Shown: positions 51,751 through 61,215 of the stretch, one piece after another | Position numbering within the stretch: the first letter of the stretch is position 1 | Layout: each line of letters opens with the position of its first letter | Source: Microglena sp. YARC | Lineage: Eukaryota > Chlorophyta > Chlorophyceae > Chlamydomonadales > Chlamydomonadaceae | Assembly: GCA_022414725.1 (NCBI GenBank) | Contig: CM039462.1 | Coordinates: 8,621,212 to 8,685,211 of the forward strand | Length of the DNA stretch: 64,000 nucleotides | Direction of reading: 5' to 3' | Notes under the pieces: generated by a model | The model's input: only the letters and a program-made list of their open reading frames with translations | The model's database searches: none | What the model was told of the DNA's origin: nothing | Program-made: the position numbers and the translations under genes

Positions 51751-54700
51751 GACGCGCAGGTTCAAGGTTGGGAGGGAGGCAGGCTCCGATCACTACAACC
51801 TGGGCAGCTTCCCATCCCTGGAGCAAGCTAAGCCTTCTCAACCATCAAAGTACTGCAGCCAGAAGTAAATCCAGCGGCACCAACCAGGCAGCTGTGAATT
51901 ACAGGAAGGGCATTGCCTCGGATCAGCAGTTCATCAAAAAAATTGTACTGCAAGAAAAGATGAACCCCCTGGGGCTGAGGCCAGATAACTTCCTGGTGGC
52001 CGAGCCACTTTCAGGCGGAGCCCCCCTTGCCTTTGTGCAGATGGAGGACAAAGGTGCACTGGAAGGGGTCTCCTCTACTGGGGGCCGTTATCAAGAGCTA
52101 CGCACCCTCATTGTGGACCCCAACGCAAGGTAGGTACGACTGACATGAAGCCAAGGTGTTAGGTTCATGGTTTGGGTATTGGGTTCAGGGCCGCTGTGAA
52201 GATCTACGCACTCTCATTGTGGACACCAACGCAAGGTAGGTACGACTGACATGAAATCAAGGTGTCGGGTTCATGGTTTGGGTATTGGGTTCAGGGCTGC
52301 TATCAAGAGCTACGTACCCTGATTGTCGACCCCAGCGCAAGGTAGGCACGGCTTAACCATCAAAGTTTTGGGTTTTAAGGTTTTAGGTTTGGGGATCAGG
52401 GCCACTGCCAAGCATTTTAATTGCTGCCCATGATCGTCTTCCATAAAATTCCACTTCTACTCTCACTTTTCTCTACAGTCGCCACTTCTGCTTCCACTTC
52501 TACTTCCACATCTACTCTCACTTTTCTCTACAGTCGCCACTTCTACTTCCACATCTACTCTCACTGTTCTCTGCAGTCGCCACTTCTACTTCCACTTCTA
52601 CCTCCACTTCACCTATATTTGATATAATCTCTTCATGCTATCGCTAGCACCAGGAGCAAGGGCATTGGTAGTGCACTACGTGCAAGTGCTATAGGCAGGC
52701 GTGAAGACAGGGGATCTTCTTGTCAATGTATATAGTTTGTATCAAATCTCTTCATTCCCCCCCATATCTTAATAGTACATCATTCACCCTTCATACAATC
52801 GCTTGCACCTGGGGCAAAGGCATACGCAGTGCACTAATGGAGGAGCTGTTGGCCGGCGTAAAGGCAAGGGATCTTCTTGTCAATGTAAATAGTTTGTATC
52901 CGATGTCTTCATTCTGCCCCATAGTTTATTTTACATCCTTCACCCTAGATACAGTCAATTTCACCAGGGGCAAAGGCATTGGCAGTGCACTGGTGGAGGA
53001 GCTGTTGGCTGGCGTTGAAGGCGGGGGATGAGGTGTGGTGCACAACAGTCAGACGCAACTTATACTTCTACTTCCACTTCTACCTCCACTTCACTTCTAT
53101 TCCATATAATCTCCTCATGCTATCGCTTGGACCAGGGGCAAGGGCATTGGCAGTGCACTGATAGAGGAGCTGTTGGCTGGCGTAAAAGGCAGGGGATGAG
53201 GTGTGGTGCACAACCGTCACTCGCAACTTGGACTTCTACTTCCACTTCAACCTACACTTCACTTCTATTCCATATAATCTCCTCATGCTATCGCTTGGAC
53301 CAGGGGCAAGGGCATTGGCAGTGCACTGATAGAGGAGCTGTTGGCTGGCGTAAAAGGCAGGGGATGAGGTGTGGTGCACAACCGTCACTCGCAACTTGGA
53401 CTTCTACTTCCACTTCTACCTCCACTTCACTTCTATTCCATATAATCTCCTCATGCTATCGCTTGGACCAGGGGCAAGGGCATTGGCAGTGCACTGATAG
53501 AGGAGCTGTTGGCTGGCGTAAAAGGCAGGGGATGAGGTGTGGTGCACAACCGTCACTCGCAACTTGGACTTCTACTTCCACTTCTACCTCCACTTCACTT
53601 CTATTCCATATAATCTCCTCATGCTATCGCTTGGACCAGGGGCAAGGGCATTGGCAGTGCACTGATAGAGGAGCTGTTGGCTGGCGTAAAAGGCAGGGGA
53701 TGAGGTGTGGTGCACAACCGTCACTCGCAACTTGGACTTCTACTTCCACTTCTACCTCCACTTCACTTCTATTCCATATAATCTCCTCATGCTATCGCTT
53801 GCACCAGGGGCAAGGGCATTGGCAGTGCACTGATGGAGGAGCTGTTGGCTGGGTCAAAAGGCAGGGGATGAGGTATGGTGCACAACTGTCAGTCGCAACT
53901 TGGACTTCTACTTCCACTTCTACCTCCACTTCACTTCTATTCCATATCATATTTTCATGCTATCGCTTGCACCAGGGGCAAGGTCTATGGCAGTGCACTG
54001 GTGGAGGAGCTGTTGGCTGGCGAAAAGGCAGGGGATGAGGTGTAGTGCACAACCGTCACTCGCAACTTGGACTTCTACTTCCACTTCTACCTCCACTTCA
54101 CCTATATTCCATATAATCTCTTCGTACAATCGCTTGCACCAGGGGCAAGGGCATTGGCAGTGCATTGGTGGAGGAGCTGTTGACTGGTGTTAAGGCAGGG
54201 GATGAGGTGTGGTGCACAACCGTCAGTCGCAACATGGACTTCTACTTCCGATTGGGCTTCGAGCAAATGGCGGTGGATGAGGAGCTACCATCGTGAGTTG
54301 TGTGTTGCGCGTGTATTCAAAATTTGAATTTGAATTTGAGATCGAGCTTGTAGGTCTAGTGTGTGGCCAACGGCAATATGATATCATATGATGCCGGGAG
54401 TCTGACTAGGCTGAAGTTACCATTTATATACAATATCATATGGTGCAGTTTTTATGATATCATATGACATCAGACTTGCCTTTGGTATACGTCATATGGT
54501 ATGCCGTTCCCTAGGCCTAAGGGGTAAATAGGGGTATAACCAAGAAAGGGGTAAATAGGAGTAAATATGGGGAATATATTGTATAGGTGGTAAATAGGAG
54601 TTAATAGAGGTAAATATGTAGGGATCGGCAGTATGATATCATATGATGCCGGCGTTCTGACTAGGTAACTTTGGCCTGGAGCATCATATCATATGATTTT

Positions 54701-56369
54701 TAATCATATGATTTTTTAATCATATGATATCATACTCGTCTTTGGTCGACATCATATGATTTGCCGTTCCCTATACGTATGGGGTGTGGTCGACATCATA
54801 TGATTTGCCGTTCCCTATACGTATGGGGTGGGAGTGTACACTGGTGGTTTATCTACTACCACCTACTTGTGTGTAGGGACTGGCATCTCAAATGACGTTG
54901 ACCAAAGGCGAGTATGATATCATATGATATCATACAAATCGCATCATATGATATTGTATATACATGGTAACTTTAGCCTAGTCAGCCTGCCGGCATCATA
55001 TGATATCGTACGATGACATGATATCATATGATAGCATATTGCCTTTCCATACTTGTGTGTGGGCCATCTTCATTTTGATGTGTGGAAGCAATTCCATGGC
55101 CAAGTGGGGGCGGCTATAACAGTGCATTTGTATTGGATGACTTGACTTGACTTGACTCGACTCGAGTGAAACGGACTTGACTTAGCAGTTGACTCGACTT
55201 GAGTGAAACGAGCTTAGCTTGACTTGACTTGAATTGACTTAGCAGTAGACTCGACTCAAGTGAAACCGACTTGACTTAGCAGTTGACTCGACTCAAGTGA
55301 AACGGACTTAGCTTGACTTGACTTAACTTGAGTGAAACGGACTTGAGTTGACTCGACTCGACTTAGCAGTTGAATCGACTCGAGTGAAACTGATTTGACT
55401 TAGCAGTTGAATGAACTTGAGTGAAACGGACTTGACTTGAGTTGACTTGACTTGACTTGAGTTGACTCGACTTGAGTGAAACGGACTTGACTTGAGTTGA
55501 CTCAACTTGACTTGAGTTGACTCGACTTGAGTGAATCGGACTTGACTTGAGTTGACTCAACTCGAGTTGACTCGTCTTGAGTGAAACGGACTTGACTTGA
55601 GTTGACTCGACTTGAGTGAAACGGACTTGACTCGAGTTGACTCGACTTGAGTGAAACGGACTTGACTTGAGTTGACTCAACTTGACTTGAGTTGACTCGA
55701 CTTGAGTGAAACGGACTTGACTTGAGTTGACTCAACTTGACTTGAGTTGACTCGACTTGAGTGAAACGGACTTGACTTGAGTTGACTCAACTTGACTTGA
55801 GTTGACTCGTTTTGAGTGAAACGGACTTGACTTGAGTTGACTCGATTTGAGTGGAACGGACTTGACTTAGCAGTTGGGACATGCGTACTACAGGCACCTA
55901 ACTCAAGATAGGTGGTCAAGTCAGCTCCATTGGAAATGCACCGTAAATCAATTTATGTACGACTCGCGTACTACGGGCACCTAATTCAAGTCAAATGGTC
56001 AAGTCGAGTCCAATTGAAATGCGCCGTAATGATAACGCCTGGTGGGGCGTGGTGTTAAGGGAGCCCGTCGTACACGGGTGGGGAGCGGTCTCCTACCTCA
56101 ACTGGACAAGCTACCATCGCGGTTGACAACGACCTGCAGCGCTAAGAGCGACCGAAGGGGGAGTCGAACCCCCGACTCTTCATCCTCAAGCAATCTGGTC
56201 TACCACTAGACCATTGTATATCACTGAAAGGGGCTAAATGCACAGTAAGTAACCGTGCACCATATCGTACTGGCGGGTTTTAGCATGATTGGTTGTACTC
56301 ATCAGTGGGATACTGGAATCCAACCTAACCCAAACCAGGCAGTACAAGATTGGACGCACGAGTCATATC

Positions 56370-56400
<31 letters not shown>

Positions 56401-56442
56401 TGTATGTATGTATGTATGTATGTATGTATGTATGCATGTATG

Positions 56443-56508
<66 letters not shown>

Positions 56509-57718
56509 TGTATGTATGTTACAGTCCAGGGGTAGGCCAAATAGGCTAAAGGGACTTGCCCAACCGTATAGGAATGGCTTAAAAAGAAAAAGCACTGAGG
56601 AACTGAACCCCAAACTATCGTTCAACAGACGGGGGGCCTGAGTTTGTACTACAGTGATAATTTAATTCTACAATAGAATTAAATCGTCATCTCAACATTT
56701 ATGGACCCTAGAATACTGCTTGCTGACTATGGGATACTGCATGGAGCTGCCATCGTGAGATGTGTGTTGCGCGTCTATTAATTTTTTGATTTGAATGTTG
56801 GTTTTAGTTTGAGCTAGAGCTTTGAATTGTAGGTCGTGTGTGGGCCATCGTTATGGACCCTGGGATACTTGATGGAGCTGCCATTGTGAGTTGTGTGGTG
56901 CGGGTTGATTCAAAATTTGGATTTGAATTTGGATTTGAATTTGAATTTGAATTTGAGCTTGAGCTTCGAATTATAGGTCGTGTGTGGGCCATCGTTATGG
57001 ACCCTGGGATACTGCATGGAGCTGCCATTGTGAGTTGTGTGTTGCGTGTTTATTCAAAAAATTGATATGAATTTGAATTTGAATTTAAGCTTGAGCTTGA
57101 GCTTCAAATTGTAGGTCGTGTGTGGGCCATCGTTATGATGATGATGGTTAGATTTTCCTGGTGCCCAACTGGACTCCAAATGTACCCGCGGCTTGACAGA
57201 GGGAAGGGTAGTGGACCCTATAATACTGCTTGCTGACTCTGTAATACTTTATGGAGCTGCCATCATGAGGTGTGTGTTGCGCGTCTTTACAATTTTTGAT
57301 TTGAATGTTGGTTTTAATTTGAACTTGAGCTTCGAATTGTAGTTCGTGTGTGGGCCATCGTTATGGACCCTGGGATACTTCATGGAGCTGCCATCGTGAG
57401 TTTTGTGTTGCGCGTTGATTCAAAAAATGGATTTGAATTTGGATTTGAATTCGAGCTTGAGCTTCGAATTATAGGTCGTGTGTGGGCCATCGTTATGGAC
57501 CCTGGGATACTGCATGGAGCTGCCATTGTGAGTTGTGTGTTGCGCGTTGATTCAAAATTTGGATTTGAATTTGGATTTGGGCTTGAGCTCCGAATTGTAG
57601 GTCGTGTGTGGGCCATTTTTATGGAACCTGGGATACTTCATGAAGCTGCCATCTTGAGGTTGTGTGTTGCGAGATAGAGGCTACTCTGGGTGTTCAGAGG
57701 GGGGAGGGGAAGGGGGGT

Positions 57719-57758
<40 letters not shown>

Positions 57759-58428
57759 ATGTCGCAACATTTCCCGATTCAAGACTTGCAAAAAACTTAA
57801 ACTGTACAAAACTAAAATGAAATAGACTTGCAGCGGGTTGTTTTGATAGAGACTGCTTTGAGAGTTCTTGTCGCACGCTTCCTGGCTAGTTAAAAAGTGT
57901 TAAAGTGTTAAGTGGGAAGTATTAGCAAGTGGGAAGTGTTCTCAAAAATTGTGAAGTGTGAAGTGTTAGCAAGACGTGTTAACACTTTAACTTTCTTTTT
58001 TGCTGGAGTGTTCTTTACGTCCCCCTGCCTCCTTTGCTATATGTTCTTGAAGATCGAGGCTGCTTTGGGTGTTTTTGTCGCACGCTTCCTGGCTACTAAA
58101 AAGTGTTGAAGTGTGAACTGTGAAGTGTTAGCAAAAATTGTTCACACTTCAACACTATTTTCTGGTGGAGTTTTCATTACGCCCCCCCGCCTCCTCTGCT
58201 GTAGGTTCTTGAAGATCGAGGCTGTTTTGGGTGTTCAGAGGGGTGGGGGTGGGTGGGTGGGGTGAGGGCATGTCGAACTTATCCGAATCCAAGACTTGTA
58301 AAAAGATGACCTGTGCTAAAATAAACTAAACTCGCTGTAGGTTCTTGAAAATCGAGGCTGCTTTGGGTGTTTTCGTCGCACGCTTTCTAGCTAACGAGGA
58401 GCTGGTGGTGGTGAGGCGCAAGTGCTAG
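51751..58428 (+). CDS. GNAT-family N-acetyltransferase, plant type
   Basis: The protein transfers an acetyl group from acetyl-CoA to an amine; the substrate is unknown. Exons 51751-52129, 54143-54292 and 58341-58428 join with matching phases (2/1 and 2/1) and end at TAG 58426-58428. Exon 1 has [29 protein letters not shown] and [10 protein letters not shown], the N-terminal part and central strands of plant GNATs. The exon 1/2 junction builds [14 protein letters not shown], the acetyl-CoA-binding Q/RxxGxG/A motif. Exon 2 continues [15 protein letters not shown] and exon 3 ends [17 protein letters not shown]. Residues before the fold are rich in Ser, Thr, Arg and Ala with no acidic residue for about 50 positions, like an organelle transit peptide. 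The 5' end is incomplete: exon 1 follows a TTTAG acceptor and its frame has a stop upstream. The 4-kb second intron is packed with repeats. Confidence 0.88.
52130..54142 (+). repeat. GNAT intron 1: donor-edge and acceptor-edge arrays
   Basis: Two donor-edge copies follow exon 1 (about 52185-52235 and 52300-52345), each with CTCATTGTGGAC or a variant and CGCAAGGTAGG. Nine acceptor-edge copies precede exon 2 (from about 52651, 52811, 52967, 53135, 53303, 53471, 53639, 53807, 53971). Each carries CAGGGGCAAGGGCATTGGC and about 100 nt of exon 2, then switches to ACTTCCACTTCTACC simple sequence. The period is 168 bp in the central part. Most copies have GTAAAAGGCAGG where the real exon has GTTAAGGCAGG, a +1 frameshift against the GNAT frame. 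Confidence 0.9.
54366..54515. mobile_element. Palindromic ATCATATGAT MITE, copy 2
   Basis: Ends CAACGGCAATATGATATCAT and CATATGGTATGCCGTTCCCTA. Interior GTCTGACTAGGCTGAAGTTA is in inverse orientation to copies 1 and 4. Confidence 0.75.
54616..54818. mobile_element. Palindromic ATCATATGAT MITE, copy 3
   Basis: Starts TAGGGATCGGCAGTATGATA and ends ATGATTTGCCGTTCCCTA. The flanking TA on each side would fit a TA target. The last about 50 bp (GGTCGACATCATATGATTTG onward) are tandemly duplicated to 54832. Confidence 0.75.
54876..55048. mobile_element. Palindromic ATCATATGAT MITE, copy 4
   Basis: Starts TAGGGACTGGCATC and ends GCATATTGCCTTTCC. The interior is nearly parallel to copy 1 (TTGACCAAAGGCGAGTATGA, TTTAGCCTAGTCAGCC). 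Several ATATCATATGATATCAT perfect palindromes lie inside. Confidence 0.75.
55138..55880. repeat. GACTTGAGTTGACTCGACTTG array
   Basis: About 740 bp of CTTGA/CTCGA pentamer-based repeats, with a higher-order unit of about 40-55 bp ending GAGTGAAACGGACTTGA. The pentamers TTGACTTGACTTGA and TCAACTTGAGTTGA are partly self-complementary, so the array can fold on itself. The minus strand gives a long Ser/Gln/Val/Lys frame, an artefact of the repeat. Confidence 0.9.
56024..56218 (-). mobile_element. tRNA-headed SINE, family A
   Basis: The minus strand has box A (TGGTCTAGTGGTAGACC, 56213-56197) and box B (GGTTCGACTCC, 56170-56160). A body shared with 16813-16956 (same family) and with the distinct family B SINE at 29612 follows. 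The tail reads CGCCCCACCAGGCGTTATC. The head does not close an acceptor stem, so it is not a functional tRNA gene. Confidence 0.85.
56371..56518. repeat. (TATG)n microsatellite tail
   Basis: About 37 TATG units with few variants, adjoining the retroposon at 56519. On the minus strand it forms that element's 3' simple-repeat tail. Confidence 0.9.
56519..56700 (-). mobile_element. Microsatellite-tailed retroposon, long tail
   Basis: TTACAGTCCAGGGGTAGGCC, AACTGAACCCCAAACTATCG and AATTTAATTCTACAATAGAA, ending near AATCGTCATCTCA. The best-preserved copy in the window together with 29047. Confidence 0.8.
56700..57690 (+). repeat. GNAT exon 2 donor-edge array
   Basis: About seven units of 130-150 bp carry GGAGCTGCCATCGTGAGTTG and TGTGTTGCGCG with AATTTGAATTTGAA tracts. 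They are homologous to the exon 2 end and donor (GAGGAGCTACCATCGTGAGT, then TGTGTTGCGCG at 54280-54310). The array sits 2.4 kb downstream of that exon. A GGTCGTGTGTGGGCCATCG, TTATGGACCCTGGGATACT segment is part of the unit but not of the exon. Confidence 0.8.
57700..57760 (+). repeat. Long G run
   Basis: About 38 uninterrupted G (57720-57757) after a GGGGAAGGGG stretch. Quadruplex-prone; length uncertain. Confidence 0.9.
57830..58340 (+). repeat. GNAT exon 3 acceptor-edge copies
   Basis: Copies at about 57850, 58045 and 58203 contain GTTCTTGAAGATCGAGGCTG or part of it. The first two continue GTCGCACGCTTCCTGGCTA before breaking into AAAAAGTGTTAAAGTG. Each has the CTGTAG or TATATG region before it, but only 58203 and the true exon at 58341 have a clean acceptor. 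Confidence 0.8.
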
Positions 58429-58630
58429 CTAACGAGGAGCTGGTGGTGGTGAGGTGGCGTAAGTGCTAGCTAACGAGGAGCTGGTGGTGGTGAGGTGGCG
58501 TTAGTGCTAGCTAACGAGGAGCTGGTGGTGGTGAGGTGGCGTTAGTGCTAGCTAACGAGGAGCTGGTGGTGGTGAGGTAGCGTAAGTGCTAGCTAACGAG
58601 GAGCTGGTGGTGGTGAGGTGGCGTTAGTGC
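58388..58630 (+). repeat. GNAT terminal exon tandem copies across the stop
   Basis: Six copies of GCTAGCTAACGAGGAGCTGG then TGGTGGTGAGG, period about 41-44 bp. The first copy is the real C-terminus ([10 protein letters not shown]) with stop at 58426. The others follow in the 3' UTR and each again contains TAG. Confidence 0.9.
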
Positions 58631-58639
58631 TACCTCCTT

Positions 58640-58730
58640 GTTCTTGGATTTGGTTACATATCTTCAGTCAGTAATTTGGATGCTCACCGTCTTCGGCAGT
58701 AAACAAACTTTACCAGGAAAGACGGCGCTC
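58640..58730 (+). mobile_element. 5' fragment related to the LINE at 18382
   Basis: It shares TTGGTTACATA and CCGTCTTCGGCAGTAA, in the same order and spacing, with the first 80 bp of the LINE (18395-18450). A related piece (GAACTTGGTTAACTTCAGTC) is at about 17505. Short and tentative. Confidence 0.45.
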
Positions 58731-59419
58731 TTTCCTCCTTCATTCCTCATTTCCTCGATTTGAGTGTTTTCTTAGGATGTATTAATTGTTACATCTTATG
58801 ATATTTAAGCTGACATTTAAACCTGTAGCCCAGTGTCTTTTTTTCAGAAATCTGGAGGTCATTTTGGTAGCCACAAGTGGCGACCATAGCCTCATTCTGG
58901 GACGGTTCGGTAGCGCGAAGCCCTCGCTACTTTAAAGGGGGTTCAGGGGGCGTAGCCCCCTGGGAATTTTTACAGTGCAGCTATTGGAAACCCAAAAGCA
59001 AACCAGATTTATATAAGTAGGATATTGAATAGCTGCTGTTTCGTAAATTCTCCATTTTATCTGGGAGCAATTAACCCTTGGTTTGCCAATGAGGGCCTGG
59101 TGGTGGAGAGGCGGTGTCGTACTGCAAGATGTCCGTAAGCACTCGCAGCCTGTATAGTTCAACAGTGTGCGGTGAAAGGGCAGTATACAGTTGTGTTTAC
59201 TGTGCGGTGAATGGGCAGTATGTGTCAATACCTATTACTTCTTATATCTGATATTTTACCATCTGTAGTTCTGCAACGCATTATGGCCTGATCTAGATTT
59301 CAGCAGTAGGGATGCCTGAGGAATCTTCATACAGTTTTGTTTCAGCATTGGTCAAGGGTTGTGCCATTTTGTGAATTCCTGGTGTGCTTTTATTTCCAAT
59401 CTGTAAAACAATTGTCTGG

Positions 59420-59575
59420 GGTTCATTTCATCAATGACTTTTCTCTTTAGCCCTTCCTATCGCAGTTGGATATAGTTATAGTATACGGTGACTATGGCTA
59501 GCTCCGGCTTACGCTGTGGTGTCCTTAACATCACGTCCTGTGAGCAACTGTATTACACGGATGTAACAATTTCAA
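59420..59575. mobile_element. Retroposon stub plus LINE 3' end copy
   Basis: At 59420-59465 there is a truncated member of the microsatellite-tailed retroposon (GGGGTTCATTTCATCA, TAGCCCTTCCTATCG). At 59484-59575 (+) there is a copy of the RNase H LINE 3' end (CGGTGACTATGGCTAGCTCC to GATGTAACAATTTCAA). Confidence 0.75.
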
Positions 59576-59636
59576 TAGTTATAGACTTATAGTATGCAAG
59601 CATGCAAGTAAGCATGCATGTGCAGAGAGGTATAAG

Positions 59637-59737
59637 GTGAGGAGGTTGGGGCTCAGTTCATCAGTGCTTTGTCTTTTTAAGCCCTTCCTATACGGTTGGG
59701 CAAGTCCCTTAAGCCTATTTGGCCTACCCCTGGACTG
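59637..59737 (+). mobile_element. Truncated microsatellite-tailed retroposon
   Basis: GGGGCTCAGTTCATCAGTGC, GGTTGGGCAAGTCCCTTAAG and TACCCCTGGACTGTAA abut the (TTGAAA)n tail of the minus-strand LINE, tail to tail. The join means the two share, or were inserted at, the same simple repeat. Confidence 0.75.
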
Positions 59738-60006
59738 TAATTGAAATTGAAATTGAAATTGTTACATCCGTGTAGAACCGTTACTCACTGGACGTGAAGT
59801 TAAGGACACCATAGCGTAAGCCGGAGCTAGCTATAGTCACCGTGGGACCATCTCAGTAAAAAGAATTACCACCGATGCCTGACCGGCAGGCACCGTAGCC
59901 ACATCATGCCAGTGCATCTTAATACGGGGGATTTTCACCCCGGTTGGGAAGCACCGGCACAATACAGCTGGTAAGACAAAACCTGAGAGGGGGGACGGTC
60001 TGTGTG

Positions 60007-61215
60007 CTAGTCCCCGGGTATCGACCCGGGGTGTGCTTCCATAAAGCGTCTGCACTGTAAAATACTCTGGAAGCTAGTAATGGTGTGAGAATGGACTGTG
60101 TCCGCCAGTTTGAGGGCACAGGATCTCTGAAGTCCAAGAGTGGTCATAGAAGTCAAAAAAGAGGTAGGAATAGTACCAGTTGTACCAACGGTAATAAATT
60201 CATAGTGAACAAGGTATCCAGCCGATCGAAGGCCATTTACTAATTCAACATGCTGGGCATGTTTAGTAATAAACTTAGTAGCATGGTTAGTATCAGAGCA
60301 GTATCCAAGCTCAAAAACCCAGAGTTCTTTATCAGACATACAGGTAGGAGAGTCTATGTCAGGTAGGACGGCAAGATCAGGTCTCATCCTCTTCCAATCC
60401 GCTACAGTAATAGTGGAGGGGCGTAGCCACTCAGGGAGACGTTTGCCCAGGACCCCCCTGGGGAGGTCCTCTTCCTTGCCAGCGTCCATGATCATTCTGC
60501 GAGATCCCAGGGCTCCTGTGCAAATGGCCTTGTGGATGAGTCGCACTGCGGCGTCATGTCTCTTGATGTAGAGCCCCTTGAAAGTCCGGTGTGTGCAGCC
60601 CGCCAGGATGTGGCCCGCTCCGTCCTCACAGGTGTGGCAGATGGGGCATAGGGAGTTCGTGGGGTGGGTGAGTGCTGGTAATATAAGGAAGTTTCCAGCG
60701 GAATGCAAGTTTACGGTTCCACAGTCTACCCCAGCGGGCTTTAAGGATGTGGAATTTAGTTTTATGCTGGATAAGGGTTGAGGTCCAAAATTTGTTACTT
60801 GCTTGAGGAAGTTGGTGGGGGGTGTTATCAGCCCTGGTGGTTGCATAAATCCTTTAAGAGGGTGTTGACCAAGGTGGCAGCTAGTGGGTAGGTTAGAGGT
60901 GATACCTTGTGTAAGGTTAGGAGCTAAAATTCTTGGGGGGAATATCTCCCATGGGTGTACGAGGAGGTTGAACTGTAGGCCAGTAAACATTGTGGCGGGG
61001 GATTTCCCCAGTGTTATCAGTAAAATTAGTTGAGGTAGGGTGCTCAGCTGCCTTGCGTGCCAGAGTGTCTGCTCTGTCATTTCCAAGGATACCTGTGTGG
61101 GAACGGACTTTACAAAGGGTGGTGTGTGAGCCATGCAGGATGCGTTGAATGAGGTGTTTTTGAATTGATTGCAGTAATTCAGTATGAATGGAACGGGTTG
61201 TCGTGGTGGGGTCAT
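60007..61215 (-). pseudogene. LINE zinc finger and restriction-like endonuclease domain
   Basis: In the 3' part of this frame: CPIC then GHILAGC (CCHC), KRHDAAVRLIHKAI (RHN-type motif), RPDLAVLPD, and WVFELGYCSD, the PD...E core of the restriction-like endonucleases of R2-type LINEs. The domain would nick target DNA. The first about 100 codons overlap the RNase H region and are a shadow. Its end near HPGSIPGD is close to the 3' UTR. Confidence 0.75.

Noticed and set aside
53028..54038. 336-codon plus-strand ORF ([12 protein letters not shown] repeats)
   Set aside because: It reads the duplicated GNAT exon 2 edges in the wrong frame; the period of 168 bp keeps it open.
55323..55919. [20 protein letters not shown]s
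   Set aside because: Translation of the CTTGA pentamer array; all frames are repetitive.
56157..56218. Candidate tRNA gene on the minus strand
   Set aside because: Boxes A and B fit, but no 7-bp acceptor stem or proper anticodon stem can be drawn, and the sequence continues into a dispersed SINE body with another copy at 16813.
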